From contig NZ_JASBQE010000063.1 in assembly GCF_029960785.1 (NCBI RefSeq), positions 1 through 64,000 of the forward strand: a DNA stretch of 64,000 bases, given 5' to 3'. Shown piece after piece: positions 44,786 through 54,382 of this stretch. The notes under the pieces were generated by a model. The model did not search any database, was not told the DNA's origin, and was given only the letters and a program-made list of their open reading frames with translations. The stretch comes from Polyangium sp. 15x6. GTDB taxonomy: Bacteria; Myxococcota_A; Polyangia; Polyangiales; Polyangiaceae. Made by a program: the position numbers and the translations under genes. The stretch's first letter is position 1, and every line of letters starts with the position of its first letter.

Positions 44786-47602
44786 TCAAGGCGTGCTCGT
44801 GGGGTCGGCCGGATCGCTGCCTGCGACTTGCTCGTCGCCGTCGAGGAAGCCGTCGAGATCGCGGTCGATGCCCATGCGAACGCCCGAGCCCGGAGGCGCG
44901 CAGGTATACGTGAGCGCCTTGCCGTTCGCCGTCAGGACCGACTCCAGCTGGGCCCTCGTGACGGGCGCAACCGACGCGCGGTCGGCGAGGAATTGCCCGC
45001 TGCCGATGTAGACCAAGCCGATCTCGTTCACGAGCCGACCCTTGACGACGAGATCACACTCGCCGGCGTCGGTGCGCGCGACGAGCAGGTCGATTCGAGG
45101 CGACGTGACGGTCTGGTTGCTCTGGGTGAGCGTCACCTGTTGCCCCACGATCGGCGCCAGGTTCGATTCGAAGGCGAGCTGGTATTCGACCATGTCGAGC
45201 TTCGCCTGGTTGCCCGCCGGCGTGTTCGGGATGCCGGCCGGGTTTGCCGGGACCAGATCGAAGCCGCTGACGAACGTGAAGAGCTCGGGCACGGTCCCGT
45301 CGTGATTGAAGCCGAAGCCGCGGACCTGATCGCCGAGGAACGGATCCGGCACCCGATTGCCGCTCGTGAAACCGGCGCCGAACATGCCGACCTTCGAATA
45401 CGCGTTGCGCAGGTGCGGGACCTTGAGGATCTGGGTCGTCGCGTCGAACGAGCCGAAGCCGGCGGTCCCGAAGAACCCGGGGAACGCGTCGCTCGGGTTC
45501 GCCTCGGGATCGACGCGGTGGCACGCCTCGCAGGAGCCCTGGGACGCGACGTTCTGGGTGAAGAAGAAATCGCGGCCGGCTTGCTGCGTGGGCGTGAGCG
45601 AGTTGTCGAGGTTGCGGACCGGGTTCGGCGGATACATGACCTGCAGGACGAAGTCCGTGAACTTCTGCATCTGCTCGGTGGAGAGCGTCGCATCGCGGCC
45701 GAGCAGGTCCACGAAGGCCCCGTTGAACTTCTTGAAGGCCGCCTCCTCGTCGAAGCTCCCGTCGTCCGGCTGCGACGAGGCCTCGTCGTTGCCGCCCGTC
45801 CGGTCGCCGCGCCAGTGCATCGGCCCGTGGTTCGCCATGCCGCGCAGGCTCTGCGTCGTCATCGGCCCCTTCATCGGATGGAAGTCGGGATTCTGGCCGA
45901 AGGTCGGATCATCGGTGCCGAACACGGGGACGAGCTCGGGCTTGATCGGTACGAACGGGCCCGGGTTGTTCAAGACAACCCCGTCGGGATTGCCGAGATC
46001 CCAGGCGAGGCTGTCGAGATCGCCGAACACGTGGCAGCTCCCGCAGGCCGACTCGCCGTTGCTCGACGACAGGCGCGCGTCGTAGAGGAAGGCACGCCCC
46101 TCGATCACGCTCTCGGGCTCCGGGCTGTGCATCGAGACGTGCCCGATCTCCGTCTTCGTCGTGGTGTCCACGATCGCGATCGAATTGTCGAAGCGGGTGA
46201 GCACGTACATGCGTCCGCAGCTCTCGTCGAGCACCATGCCCGTGGGCCCGCCGCCGGAGAGCTCGATCTGGTTCGCGGTGCTCGGCACGAACGTGTCGTT
46301 CTCCAGCGCGGCCGTGTCGTAGACGCCGATCTTCGACGAGGCGAACGCCGCCACGTAGAGCTTCGTGCCGTCGCTCGACACGACCATCCCGAGCGGCTGC
46401 GAGAGGGTCTTCTGGTTCACCGCGGCGGGGGCCGGGTACACGTCGTAATCGATGTGCTTGTTGAGGTGCCGCGGCGCCGGGGCGCCCGTCCCGAGCACCG
46501 TGATGCGGCTCTCGTGCAGGTGGCCGCGGAGCGTCTCGCCCGCGTAAATGCCCGGGCCCTCGAAGCGCAGGTCGTTGCGGGCCTCGGTGTTGCTGACGTA
46601 GACCTTCCCGCTCACCGGGTTCACGGCCATGTTGTAGAGGATCGTGCCGACGCCGGTGTAATAGCCGGACGAACCGGAGAGCTGCGCCGGGGGATTCGCG
46701 TTCGCGTCGATCACGAACACGTCCTTGTCCGGCAGGGAGAAGCGCACGCCGCTGTCCCAGGAGCGGCCGATGACGTCCCTCCAGTGCTCGCCGTCGTGCT
46801 TGACGATGATCCCGACCTCGGGCGCGGGCACGCCGTCGGCATTCGTGTTCGGCCCCGGGACGCCGCCGGCCGCCTCGCCGCCGTCGGGGACTTGCAGCTC
46901 GCTCAGGGCCGCCGTGCGGTTGCCCGAGTGGAAGGCCGCGGCATACACGCGCGAGCCGTCGGGCGACACCGCGAGCGCGCGGGGGGAGTCGCTGAAGAGC
47001 GTGACGATCGTCTGGGGCGTGCCGCCGAGCGTCGTGCCGAGGTTTCCGGCGTCGAACACCCAAACATCGGCGCGGCCCACGCCGGGCGTGGTGAGCTGCG
47101 GGTCGTAGGGCACGTTCTGGCCGCGATGGGCCGTCGTGATGAATGCGCGGTTCTTGCCGGGACCGCCGAACACGATGTCGCGCGGCTCGTCGCCGACGAG
47201 CAGCGTGCGCACCACGTTGCCCTGGTAACCGAAGGGACCGATCTTCACGACGCTGACGCTGTCGGAAAGATGATTGACAACCCAGATCTCGTCGTTCGAG
47301 CGCGCGGCGACCGCGACCGGCTCGAGCCCCACCGGCACCGAGCCGCGGTGCGAGAGGCTGCCGTTCGGCTCCACGTGGAAGATTTCGAGCCGATTGTCGG
47401 GCGTATTGACGGCGAACAGGAATTGCTTGTTCGGCGAGAGCGCGACGGGCCGGACCTGACCGCTTTCGAAAAGGGCGTAGGAGCTATCGGCGGACGCCTC
47501 CGCGCTCACCGAGAGACCTGCGAGGAGCGGAGCGACGGCGAGAATGGAGAGGAGCGGACGGCGAAATAGGCGCTTCGCCGCGTGGGGGCGCGTGAACGTC
47601 AT
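44786..47602 (-). CDS. Exported di-haem protein: YncE-like propeller plus cytochrome-c-peroxidase/MauG-like domain
   Basis: 938 aa with a signal peptide (MTFTRPHAAKRLFRRPLL, then a hydrophobic stretch ending ASADS). The first half is a seven-bladed YncE/lactonase-like propeller (PNKQFLFAVNTPDNRLEIFH, SPDGSRVYAAAFHSGN). The second half contains two CxxCH haem-c sites, CGSCH near residue 519 and CEACH near residue 690, as in di-haem peroxidases and MauG. The C-terminus is a separate small domain. ATG 47602 follows GGAGG; an upstream GTG at 47617 is less likely. Periplasmic redox function is probable; substrate unknown. Confidence 0.88.
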   Translation of the reverse strand: MTFTRPHAAKRLFRRPLLSILAVAPLLAGLSVSAEASADSSYALFESGQVRPVALSPNKQFLFAVNTPDNRLEIFHVEPNGSLSHRGSVPVGLEPVAVAARSNDEIWVVNHLSDSVSVVKIGPFGYQGNVVRTLLVGDEPRDIVFGGPGKNRAFITTAHRGQNVPYDPQLTTPGVGRADVWVFDAGNLGTTLGGTPQTIVTLFSDSPRALAVSPDGSRVYAAAFHSGNRTAALSELQVPDGGEAAGGVPGPNTNADGVPAPEVGIIVKHDGEHWRDVIGRSWDSGVRFSLPDKDVFVIDANANPPAQLSGSSGYYTGVGTILYNMAVNPVSGKVYVSNTEARNDLRFEGPGIYAGETLRGHLHESRITVLGTGAPAPRHLNKHIDYDVYPAPAAVNQKTLSQPLGMVVSSDGTKLYVAAFASSKIGVYDTAALENDTFVPSTANQIELSGGGPTGMVLDESCGRMYVLTRFDNSIAIVDTTTKTEIGHVSMHSPEPESVIEGRAFLYDARLSSSNGESACGSCHVFGDLDSLAWDLGNPDGVVLNNPGPFVPIKPELVPVFGTDDPTFGQNPDFHPMKGPMTTQSLRGMANHGPMHWRGDRTGGNDEASSQPDDGSFDEEAAFKKFNGAFVDLLGRDATLSTEQMQKFTDFVLQVMYPPNPVRNLDNSLTPTQQAGRDFFFTQNVASQGSCEACHRVDPEANPSDAFPGFFGTAGFGSFDATTQILKVPHLRNAYSKVGMFGAGFTSGNRVPDPFLGDQVRGFGFNHDGTVPELFTFVSGFDLVPANPAGIPNTPAGNQAKLDMVEYQLAFESNLAPIVGQQVTLTQSNQTVTSPRIDLLVARTDAGECDLVVKGRLVNEIGLVYIGSGQFLADRASVAPVTRAQLESVLTANGKALTYTCAPPGSGVRMGIDRDLDGFLDGDEQVAGSDPADPTSTP

Positions 47603-47818
47603 GGGACCTCCGTGCACGAAAAGGAGCTGCTCATCGCCAGGGGGCGAGGAGCGCCAAAAAGGAAACTTTGCGAAGCTTATCCGGGCTTTCCAGATTTGTA
47701 AAGCTCCAGATGTGCCGGAACTCCGTTGTCATGCTTGCAGGCAAAATTCTGACGCGGGCCCGGGACGCGACCTACCCCGTGTCAGGAAATTCCTGATGGT
47801 AACGCGAATGCGCAGTTC

Positions 47819-48487
47819 TCAGCGTGCCAAGGAAGCGCGGACGCGTTCGAGGTACGCGACCAGCGGATCGCCCTCCATGAGCAGCGGCACCGTGCCGATC
47901 GTCTCGATCCACAGAAAGACGCCGGCGAGGATGCAATCGGCGTAACCCGGAGTTTGCCCCGAGAGGAAGGGCTGTCCCTGGTGGATGAGCGTGATCCGCG
48001 CCGGATCGAAGCTCGCGCGCATCGCGTCGAGCCGCGCCTCGCGGCCGGCCGCCGCCTCCTCCAGCGTGCACCCGAACCTCGACTCGCGGCTTTGGCGGAA
48101 ATAGGCCCGGTCCTTTTCGAGGAGGAGGTCGTGGATGTCCTTCAAGTAGAATCGCAAGACCTGCTGGAGCACGCCCGAGAACAACCAGGCCTCGAGGAAA
48201 CGGCAGAGGCCACGCTCCTCCGGCGAATGAAAGAGCCGCGGACGATCGGGGTAGGCCTCGTCGAGGTAATCGGCGATGGCCCAGGAATCTCCCACGACAC
48301 GCTCCCCGTCCTTCAGGATCGGCACCGTCTTGAAGGCGCCGCCTTCGAGGGCCTTGATGTCCGTCATCGCCACGGGCGTGGTCTCGAATGCGAGGCGCTT
48401 GTGCGCGAGGGCGAGCTTGGTCCGTGAGCAGAAGGGGCTCGGGCGTCGATCTCCCTCGGCGACGAGGTCGTACAGGAGAATGGTCAT
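47819..48487 (-). CDS. Glutathione S-transferase family protein
   Basis: 222 aa. The N-terminal thioredoxin-like domain contains SPFCSRTKLALAHKRL (Ser and Cys at the active-site position) and VPILKDGERVVGDSWAIADY. The helical C-terminal domain follows. It resembles beta-etherase/LigF-like or omega-type GSTs. Lies 12 bp after the small membrane protein gene on the same strand. Substrate unknown. Confidence 0.9.
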   Translation of the reverse strand: MTILLYDLVAEGDRRPSPFCSRTKLALAHKRLAFETTPVAMTDIKALEGGAFKTVPILKDGERVVGDSWAIADYLDEAYPDRPRLFHSPEERGLCRFLEAWLFSGVLQQVLRFYLKDIHDLLLEKDRAYFRQSRESRFGCTLEEAAAGREARLDAMRASFDPARITLIHQGQPFLSGQTPGYADCILAGVFLWIETIGTVPLLMEGDPLVAYLERVRASLAR

Positions 48488-48499
48488 GGGCTCTCCGTA

Positions 48500-48883
48500 T
48501 CACGCCTCCACCGTGGGGCGCTTATGCTTTTTCTTGCGGCGCTTGGGCCGGGGTTCGGAGCTCGAAACCAGCGCTACCGTCGGATCCCGATACGGGCCCA
48601 GATCGCCAGGTTCGACCGGGGGCTCGTTCGTCACGGGTCGCCCCGCGGCGTCGAGCACGAGCGTGTGGTCGTCGGGCGGCCCGATCGTCTCGCGCCAGGG
48701 CTCGACGGGCATGTAATCGGCGGGCGCCTGGCCCATGAATCCCGGCAGCGGAATCGCCCCGTGCGCCGTGCGCCCGAGCTTCGCGCCGAGCTGCCGCGTC
48801 TCCTCGGGGATCTCCTTGCGGCGCAGGCGCGCGACGAACGTGTACACGCCAAACACGAAGACCAGAAAGACGAGAATGCCCAT
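48500..48883 (-). CDS. Small membrane-anchored protein of unknown function
   Basis: 127 aa. One N-terminal membrane segment (MGILVFLVFVFGVYTFVARL), then a hydrophilic cytoplasmic part ending in a very basic Lys/Arg tail (PKRRKKKHKRP). It probably forms a two-gene unit with the GST gene. The family is not recognised. Confidence 0.75.
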   Translation of the reverse strand: MGILVFLVFVFGVYTFVARLRRKEIPEETRQLGAKLGRTAHGAIPLPGFMGQAPADYMPVEPWRETIGPPDDHTLVLDAAGRPVTNEPPVEPGDLGPYRDPTVALVSSSEPRPKRRKKKHKRPTVEA

Positions 48884-48984
48884 ATGTTCCCCCCAGGCCG
48901 GTCAGCTCGCTCCCGTGTGAGGGGACTCTACATGGATCTTCGTGGTTTGGATAGAGCGGTGAGGGGGGCAGGTCGACGCTCGGA

Positions 48985-49515
48985 TCAAGGGCCTTTCGTC
49001 GACGCGTCCGCGAGGGCGCGATCGAGGGCGACGGCGAGCGCACGTCGTCGCGCGGGGGCATACATGCTCCCGAGCTTCTCCGCCGAGCCGTGGCCCTTGA
49101 ACGTGCGCCCGTCGCGCTCGACCGTCACGTCGACGGAGAGTTTTTCGTTGTCGATGACCAGGCCGAAGAGCGCGCCGAGCATCCCCATGAACGCGATGCC
49201 ATCCTTTCGCATGGCATCGTAGATGGAGGATCTGCGCTCGAGATCGATACGCACGCGCACGCGCGCCCGGCCCGCGGTCGCAGGCCCCGATCGGGCGGCC
49301 TTGCCGAGGATTTGCACCGTGTCTTGCCAGGTATCGGCAGGCGATTGGGTCTCGCGCGTCGGGTCGTGGTCCACGATCACGATTTCGTCGACGTCGAGAT
49401 CGGCCGCCGAAAACGCGAGGGAAGGGGGGACGTGCGTGGGAGGGGCACGATAAGCGCAGCCGGCGGCGCCCAGGGCGACGGCGAGCAGGAGGAGGACCGG
49501 CGTCACGCGGGCCAT
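48985..49515 (-). CDS. Hypothetical lipoprotein
   Basis: 176 aa. Signal peptide MARVTPVLLLLAVALGAAGC with the lipobox cysteine at residue 20. The mature part has alternating strands (RARVRVRIDLERRSSIYDAM, KLSVDVTVERDGRTFKGHGS) and a C-terminal helix, like small periplasmic assembly lipoproteins. No specific family is recognised. It is 101 bp after the preceding co-directional gene. Confidence 0.8.
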   Translation of the reverse strand: MARVTPVLLLLAVALGAAGCAYRAPPTHVPPSLAFSAADLDVDEIVIVDHDPTRETQSPADTWQDTVQILGKAARSGPATAGRARVRVRIDLERRSSIYDAMRKDGIAFMGMLGALFGLVIDNEKLSVDVTVERDGRTFKGHGSAEKLGSMYAPARRRALAVALDRALADASTKGP

Positions 49516-49561
49516 GGGGATATCATGAAGCCGCGGAGCGGGGAGGGGAAGGGGCTTTTCG

Positions 49562-50161
49562 TCAATCGAACTTGACGAGGTTGTGGGCCGGCAGGGGCCC
49601 GCCGGGGAACTGGACCAGCCGGCCGCCGACCGCGAGCGTGCCGAGATCGAGGCCGAAGAAGCCGAGCCGCTCGATCAAGGCGGCGACCTCCGCCTTCGCG
49701 CGGGCCTCGTCGCCCGAATAAAACAGCACCCGCCGGCCTCCCTCGGCCCTCGGATCCCCCTCGACGAGGCGCGGCTTCAGGTGATTGAACGCCTTCACCA
49801 CGCGCGCCCCCGGGACGAGATCGGCGAACACCTCGCTCGAAGCGCGACCCTTCAGATCGACCGGCTCGAAGCGCGGCGCCTCGATCGGATTGTTCGCGTC
49901 GATCACGATACGCCCGTTCCAGGAGGGCAAGCCCGCGAGCGCCGCCGGCAATTTCGACCAGTTCACCGCGACGAGCACGATGTCCTGCGCCGCCGCTTCT
50001 TCCCGCGTGCCGGCCTTGATCGATGGGCCGAGCTCGCGGACGAGGCCCGTGAGCGAGGCGGGGCCGCGGCTATTGCTGAGGATGGCGGGGATGTCCGCGC
50101 GGGCGAGCGCACGCGCGAAGGCCGAACCGATGGCGCCCGAACCGATGATTCCGATGGTCAT
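49562..50161 (-). CDS. NADP/F420-type oxidoreductase (coenzyme-binding domain protein)
   Basis: 199 aa with an N-terminal Rossmann motif IGIIGSGAIGSAFARAL (GxGxxG). The family includes F420H2:NADP+ reductases and related NAD(P)-dependent reductases. The segment ARVVKAFNHLKPRLVEGDP is typical. ATG 50161 is used; an upstream ATG in the same frame (MHERSN) is possible. It follows the SDR gene by 43 bp, so the two are probably co-transcribed and controlled by the divergent LysR gene. F420 use is unproven. Confidence 0.87.
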   Translation of the reverse strand: MTIGIIGSGAIGSAFARALARADIPAILSNSRGPASLTGLVRELGPSIKAGTREEAAAQDIVLVAVNWSKLPAALAGLPSWNGRIVIDANNPIEAPRFEPVDLKGRASSEVFADLVPGARVVKAFNHLKPRLVEGDPRAEGGRRVLFYSGDEARAKAEVAALIERLGFFGLDLGTLAVGGRLVQFPGGPLPAHNLVKFD

Positions 50162-50204
50162 GATGTTGCTCCTCTCGTGCATTTGCCGTGGGTTTTCCAA
50201 TGAA

Positions 50205-50957
50205 TCAGGCCGTGAAACCGCCGTCGGCCATGAGCTCGGCGCCCGTGATGAAGGCCGCTTCGGGGCTCGCGAGATAAGCGACGGCGCTGGCGATCTCCTC
50301 GGGGCGACCATAACGACCGACGGCGAGGCCCGGGCCGACGATCTTGGAGACCGGGCCCGTGGCCGGGTTCATGTCGGTATCGGTCGGGCCGGGGTGAACC
50401 GTGTTCACCGTGATGCCCCGGGGCCCGAGATCCCGCACGAGGCTGCGATTGAAGCCGGCCACCGCGCCCTTCGTGAGCGTGTAGACCGAGGCGGACGGGA
50501 AGGCGGCATAACGCGTCATCGAGCTGCCGATGTGGATGATCCGGCCGCCGGCCTTCATGTGCCGCACTGCTTCCTGCGTCGCGACGAACACGCCGGTGAC
50601 GTTGACCGCGATCATCCGCTGGTAATCCTCGATCGTGATCTCGTCGACGGCGCCGAGGATGCTGATGCCGGCGTTGTTGACGAGGATGTCGATCCCGCCG
50701 AAGACCTCGACCGTCCTCCGCACGGCGGCGCGCACCGCTTCCGGATCGCCCGCGTCGGCGTGGATCGCGACAGCTCGCCTCCCATCGGCCTCGATCGATT
50801 GCACGACCTCTCTGGCCTTCTCGGGCGAAGCGCTGTAGGTGATTGCGACGGCCGCGCCTTCTCTGGCGAGGCGCCTGGCGACGGCCGCGCCGATCGAGCG
50901 CGAACCGCCGGTGACGAGGGCAACTTTGTTGGACAGGGAGAAGGTCGTGGTCGGCAT
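50205..50957 (-). CDS. Short-chain dehydrogenase/reductase
   Basis: 250 aa classical SDR. Cofactor motif TGGSRSIGAAVARRL, NNAG in ILVNNAGIS, catalytic Ser in GSSMTRYA and Tyr-Lys in YTLTKGAV. It resembles 3-oxoacyl-ACP reductase/glucose-dehydrogenase-like SDRs, but its setting beside an NADP oxidoreductase and a LysR regulator suggests redox stress or xenobiotic metabolism rather than fatty-acid synthesis. Confidence 0.92.
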   Translation of the reverse strand: MPTTTFSLSNKVALVTGGSRSIGAAVARRLAREGAAVAITYSASPEKAREVVQSIEADGRRAVAIHADAGDPEAVRAAVRRTVEVFGGIDILVNNAGISILGAVDEITIEDYQRMIAVNVTGVFVATQEAVRHMKAGGRIIHIGSSMTRYAAFPSASVYTLTKGAVAGFNRSLVRDLGPRGITVNTVHPGPTDTDMNPATGPVSKIVGPGLAVGRYGRPEEIASAVAYLASPEAAFITGAELMADGGFTA

Positions 50958-51040
50958 GTCGAATCACTCCGTGAAGCGTTGATGGGGTAGATATCGCACG
51001 CGGATTGATTCATGATTAGGCGGAAGTCGCTGGTTTCAGT

Positions 51041-51057
51041 TTCAATCGTTCGTTGAA
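51041..51057. promoter_or_regulatory. Possible LysR-type operator half-site pair
   Basis: TTCAA-N7-TTGAA dyad 10 bp before the lysR-type ATG, in the 109-bp gap between divergent genes. LysR regulators often bind such dyads and repress themselves. Spacing differs slightly from the standard T-N11-A, so confidence is low. Confidence 0.3.
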
Positions 51058-51066
51058 GGTCAGGAC

Positions 51067-51999
51067 ATGGAGACGCTCGCCAACCTCGAATCGTTCGTTC
51101 GCAGCGCGGAGGCCGGGAGCTTTTCGGCGGCGGCGCGCCGGCTCTCGCTGACGCCGGCGGCGGTCAGCCGCAACGTGGCCATGCTGGAGGGCCACCTCGG
51201 CGTGCGGCTGTTTCAGCGGAGCACACGAAAGCTGACGTTGACCGAGGCCGGCGAGCGATTCCTGCATGCAATCAAGGGCAACCTGGAGGGGCTCCAGGCC
51301 GCGATCGCCGACATCGCCGCGGGTGAAGGCGAGCCCGCGGGCGTCCTCAAGGTCAGCATGAGCCCGACTTTCGGGATCCAGTACATCCTGCCGCTGCTCC
51401 CGGCCTTCCTCGAACGATATCCGCGTATTCGCGCCGATTGGCATTTCGAGAACCGGCAGGTCGATCTCATCACGGAAGGCTACGACGCGGCGATCGGGGG
51501 TGGGATCGAGCTCTCGCCGGGCGTCGTCTCGCGCGTGCTCGCCCCCGCGCACATCATCGCGGTCGCGTCGCCCGCGTACATGAAAGGCCGCACGCGGCCC
51601 GCGGATCCGGAGGGGCTCGCGGATTTCGATGGAATCGTGATGCGCTCCGCGCGGACGGGTCGGGTACGGCAGTGGGTGATGCGGAACGCCGCCGGGGAGG
51701 AAATGCCGGCGCGGCCCGCGGAGACGATCGTGCTGAGCGACCCCGCGGCGATGTGCCGCGCAGCGGTGCTGGGGCTCGGCGTCACGCTGATCGCGGTCCC
51801 CGATGCGCTACCGTACCTGGAGAGCGGCGCGCTCGTGCGGCTCGTGCCGCGATGGTATGCCGACGCGGGGCCGATCTCGCTTTATTGCGCGAACCGGACG
51901 CTCATGCCCTCGAAAACGCGCGTGTTCATCGACCACGTCGTCGAGGCGTTCCGCCGGGATCGTCTGGCGGAGCGGTTCGCGGGGAGCCTGGGCACCTGA
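51067..51999 (+). CDS. LysR-family transcriptional regulator
   Basis: 310 aa. The N-terminal winged helix-turn-helix is typical (NLESFVRSAEAGSFSAAARR, TPAAVSRNVAMLEGHLGVRL), followed by a type 2 periplasmic-binding effector domain (VLKVSMSPTFGIQYILPLLP). It is divergent from the SDR-oxidoreductase pair, the classic layout for a LysR regulator and its target. The inducer is unknown. Confidence 0.95.
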   Translation: METLANLESFVRSAEAGSFSAAARRLSLTPAAVSRNVAMLEGHLGVRLFQRSTRKLTLTEAGERFLHAIKGNLEGLQAAIADIAAGEGEPAGVLKVSMSPTFGIQYILPLLPAFLERYPRIRADWHFENRQVDLITEGYDAAIGGGIELSPGVVSRVLAPAHIIAVASPAYMKGRTRPADPEGLADFDGIVMRSARTGRVRQWVMRNAAGEEMPARPAETIVLSDPAAMCRAAVLGLGVTLIAVPDALPYLESGALVRLVPRWYADAGPISLYCANRTLMPSKTRVFIDHVVEAFRRDRLAERFAGSLGT

Positions 52000-52068
52000 G
52001 CAAGATTCCGTCGCAACTCCCCCGCGCTTACGGTCGGCCTCTGTGTTCGCATCCTGAATGAAGGCATC

Positions 52069-52947
52069 ATGACAACGACGTTCCAACATTCTTCATTGCC
52101 TCATCTCTTCCTCGCGACGCTCCTCGCCGCATCTTCGGCGGCCTGCGGGTCGGGCACGCCGTCGGGCTCGGGATCCGGCGGGGGATCGGGCGGCGCGGGC
52201 GCAGGCGGCGCGGGCGGAATGGGCGGCAGTGTGAGCAGCAGCGGCCCGGGAACGGGCGGCGGAGGCAGCGGTCCAGGGACCGGCGGCAGCGGCGGCGAGG
52301 GGGGCGGTGGGATTGGCGGCAGCGGCGGTGGTGTCGGGGGCGGTGGAGGGGCCGGCGGCAGCGGCGGCAGCGGCGGCTGCGCGCAGCAGATGGCGACTTG
52401 CACCTACAAGACGGATACCGAGCTCGACAAGCAGTCGTTTCGCCAGATTGCCGGCTACAATTGCTTCAATCAAGGCACCGGGTGGGAGTTCGTCGCGACG
52501 CAGACGTGTGATTATTCCGAGGAATGCAAGGCGGACAGCGGGACCGAGGCCGTGTGCGTCTCCTGCGGCTCCGTGGGCCAACGGTTCGCGCACCGCGAGG
52601 TCGACGGCCAGGTCACCGAGGATTGCAAGGGCTGCAAATGCAGCGGCGGATGGACGGTGTACGGCTGTTATGCCGAGACCGCCACGTATGGCGCGCCGTG
52701 GGCGGACGTCGTCTGGCAGCAGGGGTTCGAAGTGATTCGTTTCGCCTTGCTCGGCAGCGGCGAGGTAAAATCGCTCGCCGGGGTCAACAAAGAGGTGTCG
52801 ATCCAGAACCTCCAGGTGAACACTTTCGAGATCCAGCCGAACGGCGTGGTCGATTTCGATATCGCCGCCCAGGTGATCCACACCGACAACTTCCAGCAGC
52901 AGCACACCTGGGACATGCAGGCCCGCGTGGTCCGGATCTGCAAGTGA
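52069..52947 (+). CDS. Cys-rich lipoprotein with a long Gly/Ser-rich linker
   Basis: 292 aa. The signal peptide ends in SSAAC (lipobox, about residue 26). A Gly-rich low-complexity linker of about 75 residues follows, then a domain with eleven cysteines up to the middle (CAQQMATCTYKTD, CNAEEC-type spacing in CDYSEECKAD, VCVSCGSVG, CKGCKCSGGW) and a beta-rich C-terminus. The family is not recognised. It stands alone between the LysR gene and the PHB depolymerase gene. Confidence 0.8.
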   Translation: MTTTFQHSSLPHLFLATLLAASSAACGSGTPSGSGSGGGSGGAGAGGAGGMGGSVSSSGPGTGGGGSGPGTGGSGGEGGGGIGGSGGGVGGGGGAGGSGGSGGCAQQMATCTYKTDTELDKQSFRQIAGYNCFNQGTGWEFVATQTCDYSEECKADSGTEAVCVSCGSVGQRFAHREVDGQVTEDCKGCKCSGGWTVYGCYAETATYGAPWADVVWQQGFEVIRFALLGSGEVKSLAGVNKEVSIQNLQVNTFEIQPNGVVDFDIAAQVIHTDNFQQQHTWDMQARVVRICK

Positions 52948-53125
52948 AGGCGCGGCGGCCGGGACGCGCCCTCCGTCGGCAGCATGTCCTGCTGCGCCGC
53001 GACACAACCGCCCCCGAACGCCAAAAAGTCCTTGATCTTCACGACGGTCGGGTTATGTTGCGGTGCAACAAATCGTGCGCCCTCCGTTCCTCTCCTCCGC
53101 CGCCCAGTACCTCAGGCCGCCGAAG

Positions 53126-54373
53126 ATGTACCATCTCTACGAGCTGCAGCGCGTGCTGCTCGAGCCGCTCGCGCACATGGCCGGCGCCTCGGCCGAGGTG
53201 CTCCGGCACCCGAGGAACCCGCTGTCGAAGTTGCCCCACGTACGCACGCTCAGCGCCAGCCAGGCCCTCTTCCACCGCCTCGGCAAGCGTTATCCCAAGC
53301 AACCGTGGGGGCTCGACGAGGTCGAGAGCCACGGCGCCGCCGTCTCCGTCGCCGAGGAGGTCGTCGTCGCCGAGCCTTTCTGCAACCTCCTTCATTTCGT
53401 GCGCCGCTCCGAGGAGCCCGAGGTCGCGCGCCGCCTCGCGGCCGACCCGAAGGTCTTCGTCTGTGCGCCGCTCTCCGGCCACCATTCGACGCTGCTCCGC
53501 GAGACGATCCGCGCGCTGCTCAAGGACCACGACGTGTACGTCACCGACTGGCTCGACGCGCGCGACGTGCCCCTCTCGAAGGGGATCTTTCACCTCGACG
53601 ATTACGTGCACACCGTCATGCGCTTTTTGCGTTTGCTCGGGGCCGGCTCCTTGCACGTCGTGTCCGTTTGTCAGCCGACGGTCCCCGTCCTCGGCGCGGT
53701 ATCGCTCCTCGCGCAGGCGGGCGAGGACACGCCGCGCTCGCTCACGCTCATGGGCGGCCCCATCGACGCGCGCAAGAGCCCGACCGAGGTGAACTTGCTG
53801 GCGACGCAGCACCCGTATTCGTGGTTCGAGAAGAACATGATTCACGAGGTCCCCGGCCCCTACGCGGGCAAGGGACGGCGGGTCTATCCCGGGTTCCTCC
53901 AGCTCACGGCCTTCGTGATGATGAACCCGAAGAACCACTGGAAGGCGAGCTTCCGCTACTGGATCGACTCGCACAAGGGCGAGTCGGGCGCCGCAGCGCG
54001 CGAGATGCACGAGAAGTTCTACGACGAGTACAACGCGGTCCTCGACATGGACGCCGCCTATTACCTCGAGACCGTGCGGACCGTGTTCCAGGAGTTCGCC
54101 CTCGCCCGGGGGACCTGGGACGTGCGCGGCGTGCGCGTGAATCCGGCGGCGATCGAGAAGACGGCGCTCTTCACGATCGAAGGCGAAAAAGACGACATCT
54201 CCGGCCTCGGACAGACGGAGGCGGCGCATGCGCTCTGCACGGGCGTCCCGGCCGAGAAGCACAAGCACTACGTGGCCGCGGGCGCTGGCCATTACGGCAT
54301 CTTTTCCGGCCGGAAATGGCGCGAGGACATCTATCCGAAGGTACGCGATTTCATCCGCGCCCACGGCGGTTGA
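53126..54373 (+). CDS. phaZ: Intracellular polyhydroxyalkanoate depolymerase
   Basis: Mobilises stored polyhydroxybutyrate. About 415 aa from ATG 53126; MYHLYELQRVLLEPL is the usual N-terminus. Instead of a Ser lipase box it has VSVCQPTVPV with Cys182 as the nucleophile, as in Cupriavidus PhaZa1. The catalytic His is in AGAGHYGIFSGRKWR. An upstream GTG at 53063 would add 21 residues. No phaC synthase is visible in the window. Confidence 0.93.
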   Translation: MYHLYELQRVLLEPLAHMAGASAEVLRHPRNPLSKLPHVRTLSASQALFHRLGKRYPKQPWGLDEVESHGAAVSVAEEVVVAEPFCNLLHFVRRSEEPEVARRLAADPKVFVCAPLSGHHSTLLRETIRALLKDHDVYVTDWLDARDVPLSKGIFHLDDYVHTVMRFLRLLGAGSLHVVSVCQPTVPVLGAVSLLAQAGEDTPRSLTLMGGPIDARKSPTEVNLLATQHPYSWFEKNMIHEVPGPYAGKGRRVYPGFLQLTAFVMMNPKNHWKASFRYWIDSHKGESGAAAREMHEKFYDEYNAVLDMDAAYYLETVRTVFQEFALARGTWDVRGVRVNPAAIEKTALFTIEGEKDDISGLGQTEAAHALCTGVPAEKHKHYVAAGAGHYGIFSGRKWREDIYPKVRDFIRAHGG

Positions 54374-54382
54374 GACGGTCGC